From Malonomonas sp036526255 (lineage in GTDB: Bacteria; Desulfobacterota; Desulfuromonadia; Desulfuromonadales; Geopsychrobacteraceae), in assembly GCA_036526255.1 (NCBI GenBank), contig DATCYW010000092.1, positions 1 through 64,000 of the forward strand: DNA of 64,000 nucleotides, in the 5' to 3' direction. Positions within the stretch are counted from its first letter, which is position 1. Every line of letters starts with the position of its first letter. The notes beneath the pieces were generated by a model, which was given only the letters and a program-made list of their open reading frames with translations, made no database searches and was not told the origin of the DNA. Both the position numbers and the translations under genes were made by a program. Shown in pieces: positions 1-8,623 of this stretch.

Positions 1-88
1 TGGCGGAGAGGGGGAGATTCGAACTCCCGGTGGCTTGCGCCACAACAGATTTCGAGTCTGTCACCTTCGGCCGCTCGGACACCTCTCC
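1..88 (-). tRNA. tRNA-Ser (anticodon CGA)
   Basis: Read on the minus strand this folds as a class II tRNA with a long variable arm. The acceptor stem begins GGAGAGG and pairs with the CCTCTCC before the discriminator, the T-loop is GTTCGAATC, and CCA is encoded at bases 3 to 1. The anticodon loop CTCGAAA gives CGA, reading UCG. It lies just after tadA on the same strand and belongs to a local set of three serine tRNAs near serS. Confidence 0.95.
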
Positions 89-95
89 AAACTTG

Positions 96-587
96 TTATC
101 TATTTTGTTTCTGTGCTTTTTTCTCTTCCCTTAACTTGCGAAAAAAACCGCTGAGCTGGGCACTGCATTCCTGCTGCATGACCCCTTCTTTAACCTGAAC
201 CTGATGGTTGAAACGTTCATCGGTTGAAAAGTTGTAGATGGAGCCGACGGCGCCGACCTTGGGATCTCGGCAAGCATAAACCAGCTGCGGGATACGGGCC
301 AGAATAATTGCCCCCATGCACATGACACAGGGCTCAAGGGTAACGTATAAGCTGCAATCGATCAAGCGCCAGGAGCCAAGCTGTTCAGCGGCCTGTCGGA
401 TAGCGATCATCTCGGCATGGGCGGTTGGATCCTGCTCGGTTTCACGCAGGTTGTGCCCGCGACCGATGATCTGCCCATCCTTGACGATAATCGCGCCGAT
501 CGGAACCTCGGCCAGCGTTTCTGCCGCTGCAGCTTCTTGCATGGCCGCCGCCATGAAGATCCGGTCCTGCTCATCTGTGGGCATCAT
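96..587 (-). CDS. tadA: tRNA-specific adenosine deaminase TadA
   Basis: The 163-residue protein has the cytidine/deoxycytidylate deaminase zinc fold. The HAE motif (H57, E59) supplies one zinc ligand and the proton-shuttling glutamate, and the PCVMC motif (C87, C90) supplies the other two ligands. In bacteria TadA converts A34 of tRNA-Arg(ACG) to inosine so that one tRNA reads CGU, CGC and CGA. Length is normal for TadA. The first two codons are both ATG, and neither has a strong ribosome site. Its known substrate, tRNA-Arg(ACG), is encoded about 1.4 kb away in this window. Confidence 0.93.
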   Translation of the reverse strand: MMPTDEQDRIFMAAAMQEAAAAETLAEVPIGAIIVKDGQIIGRGHNLRETEQDPTAHAEMIAIRQAAEQLGSWRLIDCSLYVTLEPCVMCMGAIILARIPQLVYACRDPKVGAVGSIYNFSTDERFNHQVQVKEGVMQQECSAQLSGFFRKLREEKKAQKQNR

Positions 588-859
588 CTGAACCGCTCAG
601 CCTTGGCGCAGAACAGTTAGATCCCCAGAACCACAACCTGCAGCGCCAATCACAGGTCAAGGGCAAGAGCAGATGTTCTTATCACGAAAGGTTCCGTAAA
701 AACAAGAATAAATCAGCCGCCCCCATGAACTTGACGTACCCTGAGGCGAAAGCTAACCTTTAATTAAATCAGAAAGATCGCCAGTTCTGGCGAACGTGTA
801 CTGCACAGCGTGCCTATAGCAACCGACAGCTCGGCAACAGCATTCGAAAGGACAAAGCG

Positions 860-1003
860 ATGAAAAAATCCATTCTACTCGGATCAGCCTTGATGCTGAT
901 GGCGCTGCTATCAGCATGCACAACATTTCGCGCTGAAAATCCGCTGAACATTGAGTGCCCTTCCTGCGGATACCAGTGGGACCGCACAATCCCCCGCTAC
1001 TAA
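860..1003 (+). CDS. small lipoprotein with CPSC motif
   Basis: This short gene encodes 47 residues. It has a lysine-rich start, a hydrophobic run and an LSAC lipobox with C20 as the probable lipidated residue. The mature part is only about 27 residues and carries C33-P-S-C36, a knuckle that looks like half a zinc ribbon or a redox pair. A GAAAGGA ribosome site sits a few bases upstream. It ends 27 bases before the DUF547 gene, so the two are probably co-transcribed. I do not recognise the family. The lipobox and ribosome site make it a likely real gene. Confidence 0.65.
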   Translation: MKKSILLGSALMLMALLSACTTFRAENPLNIECPSCGYQWDRTIPRY

Positions 1004-1030
1004 GCGTAAGACCAGCCACTAGGAAAATCC

Positions 1031-1861
1031 ATGGGATTCCCTATCAGAGCCATGCTGTTCACAACCTTGCTGCTGAGCATCGGCTCAACCACCCTTGCCG
1101 CTCCGAAGGCCGAACTCTGGTCCCGCTGGCAGGCGAACGATCCTCATAGCACCCTTAGCATCGACCATTCCCTCTGGGGTGAATTTCTGGAGAGATACCT
1201 AGTGACAGCTAAACCCGGAGCCACGAATCTGGTGCGCTACACCGCTGTCAGTGCCGCAGACAAAAGCTCCCTCGCCGATTACCTTGCCGTATTAAGCGCC
1301 ACACCGATGACAAAACTGAACCGCGCCGAACAGAAAGCCGCCTGGATTAACCTCTATAACGCCCTGACCGTTCATACCATTCTCGAACATTATCCACTGC
1401 AGAGCATCCGCGAAATCAGTTCCGGCTGGTTCAGCCGTGGCCCCTGGGACCAGAAACTGATCAGAGTCGAAGGAGTCGAACTGTCCCTCAACGACATTGA
1501 ACATCGCATTCTGCGGCCGATCTGGCAGGACAACCGCGTTCACTACGCTGTCAACTGCGCTAGCCTTGGCTGCCCGAACCTGCAACCTGAACCTTTCAGC
1601 ACCGAAAACAGCGATCGACTGCTCACTGCAGCAGCTCGCGAGTTCATCAACAGCCCACGCGGGGCGATGTTCAACAATGGCAAGCTGCAGCTGTCGAGCA
1701 TCTACGATTGGTTTCAGGTAGATTTCGGCAATTCATCGGCTGGAGTTATCGCGCACCTGAAACAATACGCCTCCCCTGACCTCAAAGAGAAACTGCACAA
1801 CTACTCAGGCAGCATTAACTATGATTACAACTGGAACCTGAATATCAAGCAGGCGGATTAA
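1031..1861 (+). CDS. secreted DUF547-domain protein
   Basis: The 276-residue protein starts at an ATG preceded by AGGA and has a signal peptide ending near LAA. The body matches DUF547: an AAWINLYNALTVH segment, a GPWD segment, an LSLNDIEHRILRP segment and the VHYAVNCASLGCPNL signature. DUF547 proteins are common in proteobacteria and their biochemical role is not established. The conserved C-A-S-L-G-C would suit a catalytic or redox cysteine, but that is inference. It follows the small CPSC lipoprotein and ends before a strong terminator. Confidence 0.88.
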   Translation: MGFPIRAMLFTTLLLSIGSTTLAAPKAELWSRWQANDPHSTLSIDHSLWGEFLERYLVTAKPGATNLVRYTAVSAADKSSLADYLAVLSATPMTKLNRAEQKAAWINLYNALTVHTILEHYPLQSIREISSGWFSRGPWDQKLIRVEGVELSLNDIEHRILRPIWQDNRVHYAVNCASLGCPNLQPEPFSTENSDRLLTAAAREFINSPRGAMFNNGKLQLSSIYDWFQVDFGNSSAGVIAHLKQYASPDLKEKLHNYSGSINYDYNWNLNIKQAD

Positions 1862-1920
1862 CAACTGTGCGACATCTCGCCACGAGCCTGGATAAAACCT
1901 GCATTCGATAAAACAAAAAA

Positions 1921-1959
1921 ACGGGTTACAAGCAAAAGCCTGTAACCCGTTGTTTTTTT
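1921..1959. terminator. bidirectional rho-independent terminator
   Basis: A perfect 10-bp stem, ACGGGTTACA with TGTAACCCGT, encloses a 10-base loop. It has an A-run on the left and T-rich sequence on the right. It ends the DUF547 unit on the plus strand and also faces the minus-strand tRNA-Arg transcript. Confidence 0.85.
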
Positions 1960-1961
1960 AT

Positions 1962-2038
<77 letters not shown>

Positions 2039-2086
2039 ACGAAGATGAGCTTTATCTCCCAAATACGGTCTATTGTCAACCCTTTT

Positions 2087-2581
2087 TTATCCGGTCGGTT
2101 TATATCCGATCAAGGTAAAGTTGTATCGCTGGTGCTGATAGGCATGCGTATCGGGGTATAACCCGAACAGCCAGCCGCGGTAGACCTCCTGATCCGCCTC
2201 GCGAATGATGATCAGCGCGGCCGGATTGGTCGGGCGATTCGATGCAGAAGTTATCTTTCTACCTTCCATGACAAAGGCGGGAAGAAAAGTGTCTATCGTT
2301 ATGCGAAGTTGCTCTTCGGGGAGCAGAAAGCTGCCGCCGACATCAACTGAATAGATATCCTCAAGGCCGGTATGCTGATCGCGCACCGCAAGTCTGACTG
2401 ATTTCCACATCCCGGCAACAGTATCAGGCACAACGACTTTCTGAACCTGCGGCGGTGGAGACGACTCTACATCCCGGACCGGAGCAGGGGCTTCCTGCTG
2501 GACCTGTGGCGTTTGCTCACTGCATCCGGCCCCGGTAAAAAACAGCACCGCACAGATAATTTTCGCAACAGTTCTAACCAT
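2087..2581 (-). CDS. DUF2155-like lipoprotein
   Basis: The frame can be opened from a TTG six codons upstream. The ATG at 2581 has a GGGCAGG site just before it and leads into a lipoprotein signal ending GAGC, so I start there (164 residues). After a proline-rich linker the protein has a compact beta domain. Its C-terminal pattern (aromatic-RGWLFG, then HQRYNFTL) resembles DUF2155, a family of small envelope proteins of unknown function. It lies between tRNA-Ser(GCT) and tRNA-Arg. Confidence 0.7.
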   Translation of the reverse strand: MVRTVAKIICAVLFFTGAGCSEQTPQVQQEAPAPVRDVESSPPPQVQKVVVPDTVAGMWKSVRLAVRDQHTGLEDIYSVDVGGSFLLPEEQLRITIDTFLPAFVMEGRKITSASNRPTNPAALIIIREADQEVYRGWLFGLYPDTHAYQHQRYNFTLIGYKPTG

Positions 2582-2668
2582 AACCTGCCCTGAAAACAAA
2601 AATACGGAGGAGCAACATCGCTCACTCCGTCCCGGATCCCTCTAAAATTTTTCTGAGGGGAGTACTAA

Positions 2669-2760
<92 letters not shown>

Positions 2761-2804
2761 GCATACTTAGTACTATTCAGTTTTTGCTTTACATCTAACG
2801 TAAA

Positions 2805-2890
2805 TGGCGGAGGAGGTAGGATTTGAACCCACGGTACTTTCGTACAACGGTTTTCAAGACCGCCGCCTTAAGCCACTCGGCCACTCCTCC
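2805..2890 (-). tRNA. tRNA-Ser (anticodon TGA)
   Basis: A class II tRNA with acceptor stem GGAGGAG/CTCCTCC, a long variable arm and encoded CCA. The anticodon is TGA, reading UCA and its wobble partners. It is the first tRNA downstream of serS on the same strand. Confidence 0.95.
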
Positions 2891-2914
2891 GTAGCCCTGT
2901 TTTACTTTTTAAAG

Positions 2915-2942
2915 CGCGGCGAATGTAACCAAAATCGCCGCG
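2915..2942 (-). terminator. hairpin between serS and tRNA-Ser(TGA), possible terminator
   Basis: CGCGGCGA and TCGCCGCG form a perfect 8-bp GC-rich stem with a 12-base loop. On the minus strand only three T residues follow, so it would be a weak intrinsic terminator. It may instead be a transcript-processing or 3'-end-stabilising hairpin between serS and the tRNA. Confidence 0.4.
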
Positions 2943-2994
2943 TATTGCAAGCGGAAACAGTTACTTTAATGCAGGACTTCAGATTTTCCAATCG

Positions 2995-4266
2995 TTATTT
3001 AGCGATACGCTCCAAACCACCCATGTACGGTTTGAGCACCTCGGGGACCAGCACCGAGCCATCAGCCTGTTGATAGTTCTCCAGAATCGCCAGAAAGGTC
3101 CGTCCAACGGCCAAACCTGAACCGTTGATGGTATGGACCAGTTCCGGCTTCTTTCCGCCTTCACGACGGAAACGGATCGATGCCCGCCGGGACTGAAAAT
3201 CACGGAAATTGGAGCAGGAAGAAATCTCGCGATAGCAGTTCTGCCCCGGCAGCCAGACTTCAATATCGAAAGTTCGTGCCGCCGAAAAGCCGATATCGCC
3301 GCTGCAAAGATCGACCACGCGGTACGGCAGCTTCAGCAACTGCAGCACCTTTTCTGCGTTCAGCAGCAGCGAATCAAGCTCTGTGTCAGAATCCTCCGGG
3401 CGCACGAACTTGACCAGTTCAACCTTGTTGAACTGATGCTGGCGGATCAGGCCGCGGGTGTCGCGTCCATGCGAGCCGGCTTCTTTGCGGAAACAGGGAG
3501 TGTAAGCGGTGTAGCAGAGCGGCAACTCCTTTTCACTGAGAATCTCGTCGCGGTGGATATTGGTCACCGGCACTTCCGCCGTCGGGATCAGAAACAGATC
3601 GACCTCTTCGGTGTGAAACAGATCGCTCTCGAACTTGGGCAGCTGCCCGGTGCCGGTCATCGAGGCCCGGTTGACCAGAAACGGCGGCAGGGTTTCGGTG
3701 TAGCCATGCTGCTCGGTATGCAGATCGAGCATAAAATTGATCAGCGCCCGCTCCAGCCGCGCTCCGGCGCCCATATAAAGTGCAAAGCGTGCTCCAGACA
3801 ATTTACTGGCGCGCTCGAAATCAAGGATACCAAGCTCTTCGCCGATGTCCCAGTGCGCCTTACCGGCAAAGTCGAAAACCGGCTTTACCCCCCAGCTGCG
3901 GATTTCAACATTATCATCCTCAGAAACGCCGACCGGACTCAGCTGGTGCGGGATGTTCGGGATGCCCATCAGCAGTTCACTAAGCTGCTCCTCGACCTGC
4001 CGCAGCTGCTCATCAAGCGTCTTGATCTGGGCCGAAACCTCTTTCATCCGCAGGATTTCACCCTGAACCTGGCTTTTATCTTTGGTCTGACCGATCAGCG
4101 CCGAGACTTTATTTTTCTCTGCCTTGAGCAGTTCGGCTTCAGTGAGCAGCTCACGACGCTGCAGATCAAGCTGCTGAAAGCCGGACAGATCGACGCTGCC
4201 GCTGCGGGTCGCCAGCGCCTTGGTCGCCGCGTCGAAATTCTCGCGCAAGTATTTAATATCGAGCAT
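2995..4266 (-). CDS. serS: seryl-tRNA synthetase
   Basis: The 423-residue protein starts at MLDIKYLREN, with an AAAGGAG site before the ATG; the open frame extends six codons further up but without such a site. The N-terminal half is the long antiparallel coiled-coil arm that grips the tRNA-Ser variable arm. The C-terminal class II catalytic core includes TGTGQLPK, the motif 2 region around FRKEAGSHGRDTRGL, and the terminal GSGLAVGRT motif 3. It charges tRNA-Ser and also tRNA-Sec, which matters here because a selenocysteine gene lies at 37 kb. Three tRNA-Ser genes lie downstream on the same strand. Confidence 0.96.
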   Translation of the reverse strand: MLDIKYLRENFDAATKALATRSGSVDLSGFQQLDLQRRELLTEAELLKAEKNKVSALIGQTKDKSQVQGEILRMKEVSAQIKTLDEQLRQVEEQLSELLMGIPNIPHQLSPVGVSEDDNVEIRSWGVKPVFDFAGKAHWDIGEELGILDFERASKLSGARFALYMGAGARLERALINFMLDLHTEQHGYTETLPPFLVNRASMTGTGQLPKFESDLFHTEEVDLFLIPTAEVPVTNIHRDEILSEKELPLCYTAYTPCFRKEAGSHGRDTRGLIRQHQFNKVELVKFVRPEDSDTELDSLLLNAEKVLQLLKLPYRVVDLCSGDIGFSAARTFDIEVWLPGQNCYREISSCSNFRDFQSRRASIRFRREGGKKPELVHTINGSGLAVGRTFLAILENYQQADGSVLVPEVLKPYMGGLERIAK

Positions 4267-4284
4267 GATTTCTCCTTTGATCAA

Positions 4285-4470
4285 CCTTCATCTGAACGAA
4301 CAAAAGTTGATAACACTTCTCATCAAAACGGTCAAGGTTTGTACTTTTCACACAACGGGTTCAACGAGTGAGCGATGTGCGATGACGCAAGGCGCAGCGC
4401 AGAATGAACCCACAGGCGAAGCAGCGCGACGTCGAGGAGTGAATTCTACGCTGCAACGCAGCTGCCGTGT
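4285..4470. other. non-coding stretch rich in short inverted repeats
   Basis: Between the HD gene and serS there is a stretch with GGGTTCA/TGAACCC at 4357-4363 and 4405-4411 and several GCGAC/GTCGC-type short dyads around GCAGC and CGCAGC runs. It reads like a small structured intergenic repeat unit, but I found no second copy in this window. The serS promoter probably also lies here. Confidence 0.25.
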
Positions 4471-4475
4471 CGCTC

Positions 4476-5051
4476 TCACTTGCTACCACCCTTGACCCAC
4501 CATTCGTGATCATCATCAAACCACCACTTGGTGGAATCAGTCTCCCAGATCGTTTCCGCCAGCTGCTTGGCGACATCGGTCTGCAAGCGCTGCAGCGAAA
4601 ACGGGTACCACTCATCCGCATAACGGTTGCCGAGATCCTTGTGTTCTTTCAGCGACAGCACCATCTCCAGCTGATCGGCATCGTGGGCCAGCAGTGCCTC
4701 ACGGGTCTGTTTCGCCATGAACTCCTGCAGGGTTTTGCGATAATCATCTCCGAACGGCAGCTGCCGGGCCAGGTCTTCGACCGCCCGCTCCTCATCCGGT
4801 TTGACGTACTTCTTGTTGACGTAGTTCAGGTCGCCGGTACGCGCCTCGGGGATGTCGTGAAACAGACAGAGTTGCAAAACCCGACCACTATCGACTTGAC
4901 CATCCAGCTGCGCCAGCGTGTACCCGATCATCGCGGTACGAAAGCTGTGCTCGGCCACCGACTCGGCGCCGGAACCAAGAAATTGAAAACCGGTGCGCGG
5001 GGTCCGCTTGAGCATGCCGACTTCGAACAGAAAATTGGCGATGTTTTTCAT
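4476..5051 (-). CDS. HD-domain phosphohydrolase (YfbR/HDDC2-like)
   Basis: The 191-residue protein is an HD-family metal-dependent phosphohydrolase. AEHSFRTA supplies the first metal histidine and LCLFHDIPEARTGD the HD pair and following acidic residues; HDADQLE supplies a later aspartate. Size and motifs match the YfbR/HDDC2 group, whose studied members are 5'-deoxynucleotidases, so a role in nucleotide-pool control is likely but substrate is inferred. A GGAG site precedes the ATG. The DMT transporter gene ends 30 bases upstream, so the two may be co-transcribed. Confidence 0.75.
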   Translation of the reverse strand: MKNIANFLFEVGMLKRTPRTGFQFLGSGAESVAEHSFRTAMIGYTLAQLDGQVDSGRVLQLCLFHDIPEARTGDLNYVNKKYVKPDEERAVEDLARQLPFGDDYRKTLQEFMAKQTREALLAHDADQLEMVLSLKEHKDLGNRYADEWYPFSLQRLQTDVAKQLAETIWETDSTKWWFDDDHEWWVKGGSK

Positions 5052-5081
5052 CTTGATTCTCCACAGTCAGGCAACAAGAGA

Positions 5082-5966
5082 TTAACCATGCCAGACGAAT
5101 ACCACTCCGACCAAAATCAGGCCGGAAGACGCCAGCCGAATCCGGCCGCAGGACTCGCCTAGAAACAGCAATCCGATCATTACGCCGATCAGCAGGCTGA
5201 CCTGTCGCACCGGTACCGCGTAGCTGACCGGCGCCAGCTGCAGACCGAAACGGAAAGAGAGAAACGAGCCGAGCATCACCGGCCCCGACCAGAGCACCAG
5301 TTTGCGACTCTGCCGCCACTCTTCAAGAACCCGACCGCGATAACAGGGGCGCAGCAGATTAAACGACATAATGCAGAGCATGAAACAGACCAGCACGTAG
5401 GTAAAGTGATAGGCCGAGTAACTGTCGACGCCGGTCTTATCGATAATCGCCCCGATTGAGTAGATAAATCCGGCCAACAGCGCCGCCTGTACCGAACGGC
5501 TGCCGAGCTGCGAAAACGGGCGGAACATCTCACTGGTTGACAACTGGCGCAGCTGAATGCAATAAGCGCCCATGACAATCAGCAGGATTCCGAGGATTCC
5601 GACCAGGCTCAGGCTTTCGCCGAGCAGCAACACCCCCCACAGCGGCACATAAAGCATCGAGGTCTGCGCCAGCGGATAGGTCATCGACAGGTCGCCTTCG
5701 CGGTAGGCGACCCCGGTAAACCAGTGATATAAAACAAAACAGACTGCCGCTGCCGCTGCCAACAGGAGCGAACGGGCGCTGAGCACCGGCAGGCCAAAGC
5801 CCGAACCGAACATGAACATGCTCATCAGAAAAAAAGCACTGAGGAACATCCACCAGATAAACACCGTCTTGTCGCGGCTCTGCTTGACCAGCAGGTTCCA
5901 GAGCGCGTGCATCAGGGCGGAGAAAACGATCAGTGAAAGTGCCAGATTATCCATGGCGGGCATCAT
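5082..5966 (-). CDS. EamA/DMT-family transporter
   Basis: The 294-residue protein has about ten hydrophobic helices in two repeated halves, typical of the drug/metabolite transporter superfamily. Each half ends with a Y-x(n)-LGE motif: PLWGVLLLGESL and IGLLFLGESCG. The substrate cannot be read from sequence. Two ATGs at the start and one four codons in (5954) are all possible, and none has a clear ribosome site. It is divergent from fumC. Confidence 0.8.
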   Translation of the reverse strand: MMPAMDNLALSLIVFSALMHALWNLLVKQSRDKTVFIWWMFLSAFFLMSMFMFGSGFGLPVLSARSLLLAAAAAVCFVLYHWFTGVAYREGDLSMTYPLAQTSMLYVPLWGVLLLGESLSLVGILGILLIVMGAYCIQLRQLSTSEMFRPFSQLGSRSVQAALLAGFIYSIGAIIDKTGVDSYSAYHFTYVLVCFMLCIMSFNLLRPCYRGRVLEEWRQSRKLVLWSGPVMLGSFLSFRFGLQLAPVSYAVPVRQVSLLIGVMIGLLFLGESCGRIRLASSGLILVGVVFVWHG

Positions 5967-6072
5967 AGCCGATGGTTGCCATGAAAGAAAGTGGCTTTGA
6001 CAGTCGCTTCAGGAGCGCTATTCTTGGACTGTAGCAAGCGACGCACCGTCATCAGCGATGAAAGGATCACCC

Positions 6073-7461
6073 ATGGACGGATATAGAATAGAACAGGACT
6101 CATTGGGGGAGATGCAGGTCCCCGAAGCGGCGCTCTACGGCGCCCAGACCGCCCGCGCGGTCGACAACTTTCCGATTTCAGGATTGCGACTATCACGGCC
6201 GATGTTGCGCGCCCTCGGTCTGCTGAAAAAACACGCTGCGGAAACCAACCAGCAACTCGGGCTGCTGCCGGTTGAAGCCGCTGATGCGATCAGCCGCGCT
6301 GCCGCCGAAGTTGTCGCCGGCAAGCTGGACGAACATTTTCCGGTCGATATTTTCCAGACCGGCTCAGGCACCAGCAGCAACATGAACAGCAACGAAGTGA
6401 TCGCCAACCGAGCGGCGCGCCTGCTCGGCCAGCCACTCGGCAGCAAAGCGATCCACCCCAACGATCAGGTTAATCTCGGTCAGTCGAGCAACGATGTCTT
6501 CCCCAGCGCCATCCACATCGCCTGTGCTGAACAGCTGCATAAGCAACTGCTGCCGGCGCTGGAACAACTTCTGCAGCAGCTGGCGGAAAAATCGCTGGAG
6601 TTTGCCGACATCCTGAAGATCGGCCGCACCCACCTGCAGGACGCCACACCGATCAAGCTCGGCCAGGTCTTCTCCGGCTATGCCCGTCAGATTGAACTGG
6701 CCCACGAGCGGCTCTCGGTCGATTCGAGCGGCCTCTACGAGCTGCCGCTGGGTGGCACTGCGGTCGGCACCGGCATCAACACCCATCCGGAATTCGCCGC
6801 GAAAACCATCGCCGCCATCGCCCGCGAAACCAGCCTGCCGTTTCGCGAAGCAACCAACCATTTCGAAGCGCAAAGTGCCAAAGACGCCCTGGTCGCCACC
6901 AGCAGCAGCCTGAAGAACTGCGCGATCAGCCTGTTCAAGATCGCCAACGACATCCGCTTTCTGGCCAGCGGTCCGCGTTGCGGCATCGGCGAACTGGTGC
7001 TTCCCGCCGTCCAGCCGGGCAGTTCGATCATGCCAGGCAAGATCAACCCGGTGATGGCCGAATCGCTGCTGCAGGTCTGCGCACAGGTGGTCGGTAACGA
7101 CGCCACCGTCGTTCTCTGCGCGCTCTCGGGGAATTTTGAACTGAACGTGATGATGCCGGTGATGGCGCACAACATCCTGCAGAGCATCGAACTGCTCAGC
7201 AACGGCATTCGTGCTTTCGAGCAGAAATGCCTGTCGGGCCTTGCCGCTGACGAAAAACGCTGCGCCGAATTGCTGGAGAAAAGTCTAGCACTGGTCACGG
7301 CACTGGTCCCCGAAATCGGTTACGACCGCGCGGCGGATCTGGCCAAGCAGGCACATAAAACTGGCAAAACCTTGCGGGAGTTGGCGTTAGCGGATGGGGT
7401 TGCGGCAGAGCGGCTGGACAGCCTGCTCGACCCGGCGCAGATGACCGAGCCGCAGGGCTGA
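6073..7461 (+). CDS. fumC: class II fumarate hydratase
   Basis: I start at MDGYRIEQD, which has AAAGGA eight bases upstream; the in-frame ATG at 6058 forms part of that ribosome region. The 462-residue protein belongs to the fumarase/aspartase superfamily. It has the GSGTSSNMNSNE segment, GRTHLQDATPIKLGQ and the signature GSSIMPGKINPV. It interconverts fumarate and malate in the cytoplasm. An oxygen-stable class II fumarase suits TCA cycling or fumarate metabolism in this group. A strong terminator follows directly, so it is probably a single-gene unit. Confidence 0.96.
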   Translation: MDGYRIEQDSLGEMQVPEAALYGAQTARAVDNFPISGLRLSRPMLRALGLLKKHAAETNQQLGLLPVEAADAISRAAAEVVAGKLDEHFPVDIFQTGSGTSSNMNSNEVIANRAARLLGQPLGSKAIHPNDQVNLGQSSNDVFPSAIHIACAEQLHKQLLPALEQLLQQLAEKSLEFADILKIGRTHLQDATPIKLGQVFSGYARQIELAHERLSVDSSGLYELPLGGTAVGTGINTHPEFAAKTIAAIARETSLPFREATNHFEAQSAKDALVATSSSLKNCAISLFKIANDIRFLASGPRCGIGELVLPAVQPGSSIMPGKINPVMAESLLQVCAQVVGNDATVVLCALSGNFELNVMMPVMAHNILQSIELLSNGIRAFEQKCLSGLAADEKRCAELLEKSLALVTALVPEIGYDRAADLAKQAHKTGKTLRELALADGVAAERLDSLLDPAQMTEPQG

Positions 7462-7472
7462 TGGCGAAAGGC

Positions 7473-7503
7473 CCGGGCGAGGTGCAGCCTCGCCCGGTTT
7501 TTT
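7473..7503 (+). terminator. fumC terminator
   Basis: A perfect 10-bp stem, CCGGGCGAGG with CCTCGCCCGG, around the 5-base loop TGCAG, followed by six T. The T-run overlaps the last codon of the convergent rnd gene. Confidence 0.93.
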
Positions 7504-8623
7504 AATTCAGTGCGCGTAAAATCCCCTCACCCAGCACCTGTCGCTGCCAGTTTTTCAACAGCGCAACCGCCTCCAGATCAGCATCCCCCTTCGGGTGTTT
7601 GCGGGCCAGTTCATCGAGGGTGGCATTATTGATGATCACCCCTGGATCAAGGGCGAGGGTGCTCGCGGCCTTATTCCGCCAGGCCTTTAACTTATCCATC
7701 CGTTTGTCGACCTCTGGATCTTTGAGGCGGCGCTCGGCGCGGGGATAGACCGGCAGCTCAGCTTCCGACAGCTCTAGCGCCGCAGCGACCAGCTGCAGAA
7801 GCCTTGCGCCGTAGCGATCGATCAGCCGCGGTGACAGCCCTTCAACCTGCTGCAGCTTCTTCAGCTGCTGCGGTTTCAAAGCGGCAACCTGCACCAGCTG
7901 CTTGTTACCAAACACTTTGTAGAGCGGACAATCGCGGCGCTGCGCTTCGCTGTCGCGCCACTGCAACAGGTTTTCCAGCACCGCCAGCTGACGCCGGTCC
8001 AGGGTTCCGGCGCCCTTGAAGCGCAGAAACAACGGCCCCTCGTGCTGCGTAAAACGAACCTTTTCGAGCAGCGCGAACTCTTCCTTGACCCACTCAAGTC
8101 GCCCCATCTCCCGCAGCTTCTGCTCGAAAATCTCAACCAGGTTATGCAGATGGCAGGTATCCTCGCCGGCGTAGCGGATCATCCCTTCACTCATCGGCCG
8201 CTTCGACCAGTCGGCGCGCTGGTACTGTTTATCGAGCTCAACAGCAAAGTACTTGCGCAGCACATCGGCCAGACCGAATTTTTCCTCGCCGAGAAACTGG
8301 CTGGAGATCATCGTATCGAACAGGCCGTCGATGACAATATCGAAATCACGCGCCAGACAACGGATATCGTAATCGGCAGCGTGAAAAATTTTGCGGATTT
8401 TCGGGTCGGCCAGCACCGGTCTGAGCGCAGCCAGATCGGCCCCGGCCAGCGGATCGATCAGCACGGTCTCATCGACTGTCGAGAACTGCAGCAGGCAGAC
8501 CTTTTCCTGATAGTTGTGCATCGAATCAGCCTCCAGATCGACGGCGATGACCGGGTGCTGCCGCAGCTTTTCGGCAAATTCAACGACCTGCGCGGTCGTG
8601 GTCAAAATGGGCGGTAACGACAT
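7502..8623 (-). CDS. rnd: ribonuclease D
   Basis: The 373-residue protein begins with a DEDDy 3'-5' exonuclease domain: AVDLEADS supplies the first acidic pair, AADYDIRCL the middle aspartate and MIRYAGEDTCHL the Y-x3-D end. A helical HRDC-type region follows (KLQQVEGLSPRL), with a second HRDC-like end. RNase D trims 3' ends of tRNA precursors and small RNAs. It starts one base after the mutY stop and is the last gene of the mqn-hisC-mutY-rnd run. Confidence 0.9.
   Translation of the reverse strand: MSLPPILTTTAQVVEFAEKLRQHPVIAVDLEADSMHNYQEKVCLLQFSTVDETVLIDPLAGADLAALRPVLADPKIRKIFHAADYDIRCLARDFDIVIDGLFDTMISSQFLGEEKFGLADVLRKYFAVELDKQYQRADWSKRPMSEGMIRYAGEDTCHLHNLVEIFEQKLREMGRLEWVKEEFALLEKVRFTQHEGPLFLRFKGAGTLDRRQLAVLENLLQWRDSEAQRRDCPLYKVFGNKQLVQVAALKPQQLKKLQQVEGLSPRLIDRYGARLLQLVAAALELSEAELPVYPRAERRLKDPEVDKRMDKLKAWRNKAASTLALDPGVIINNATLDELARKHPKGDADLEAVALLKNWQRQVLGEGILRALN

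Noticed and set aside
3133..4371. 412-residue plus-strand reading frame opposite serS
   Set aside because: It is the antisense shadow of a clear seryl-tRNA synthetase in GC-rich DNA. It has no ribosome site or family features.
4267..4475. T-box riboswitch upstream of serS
   Set aside because: No T-box bulge sequence, specifier loop or terminator/antiterminator pair can be made out.
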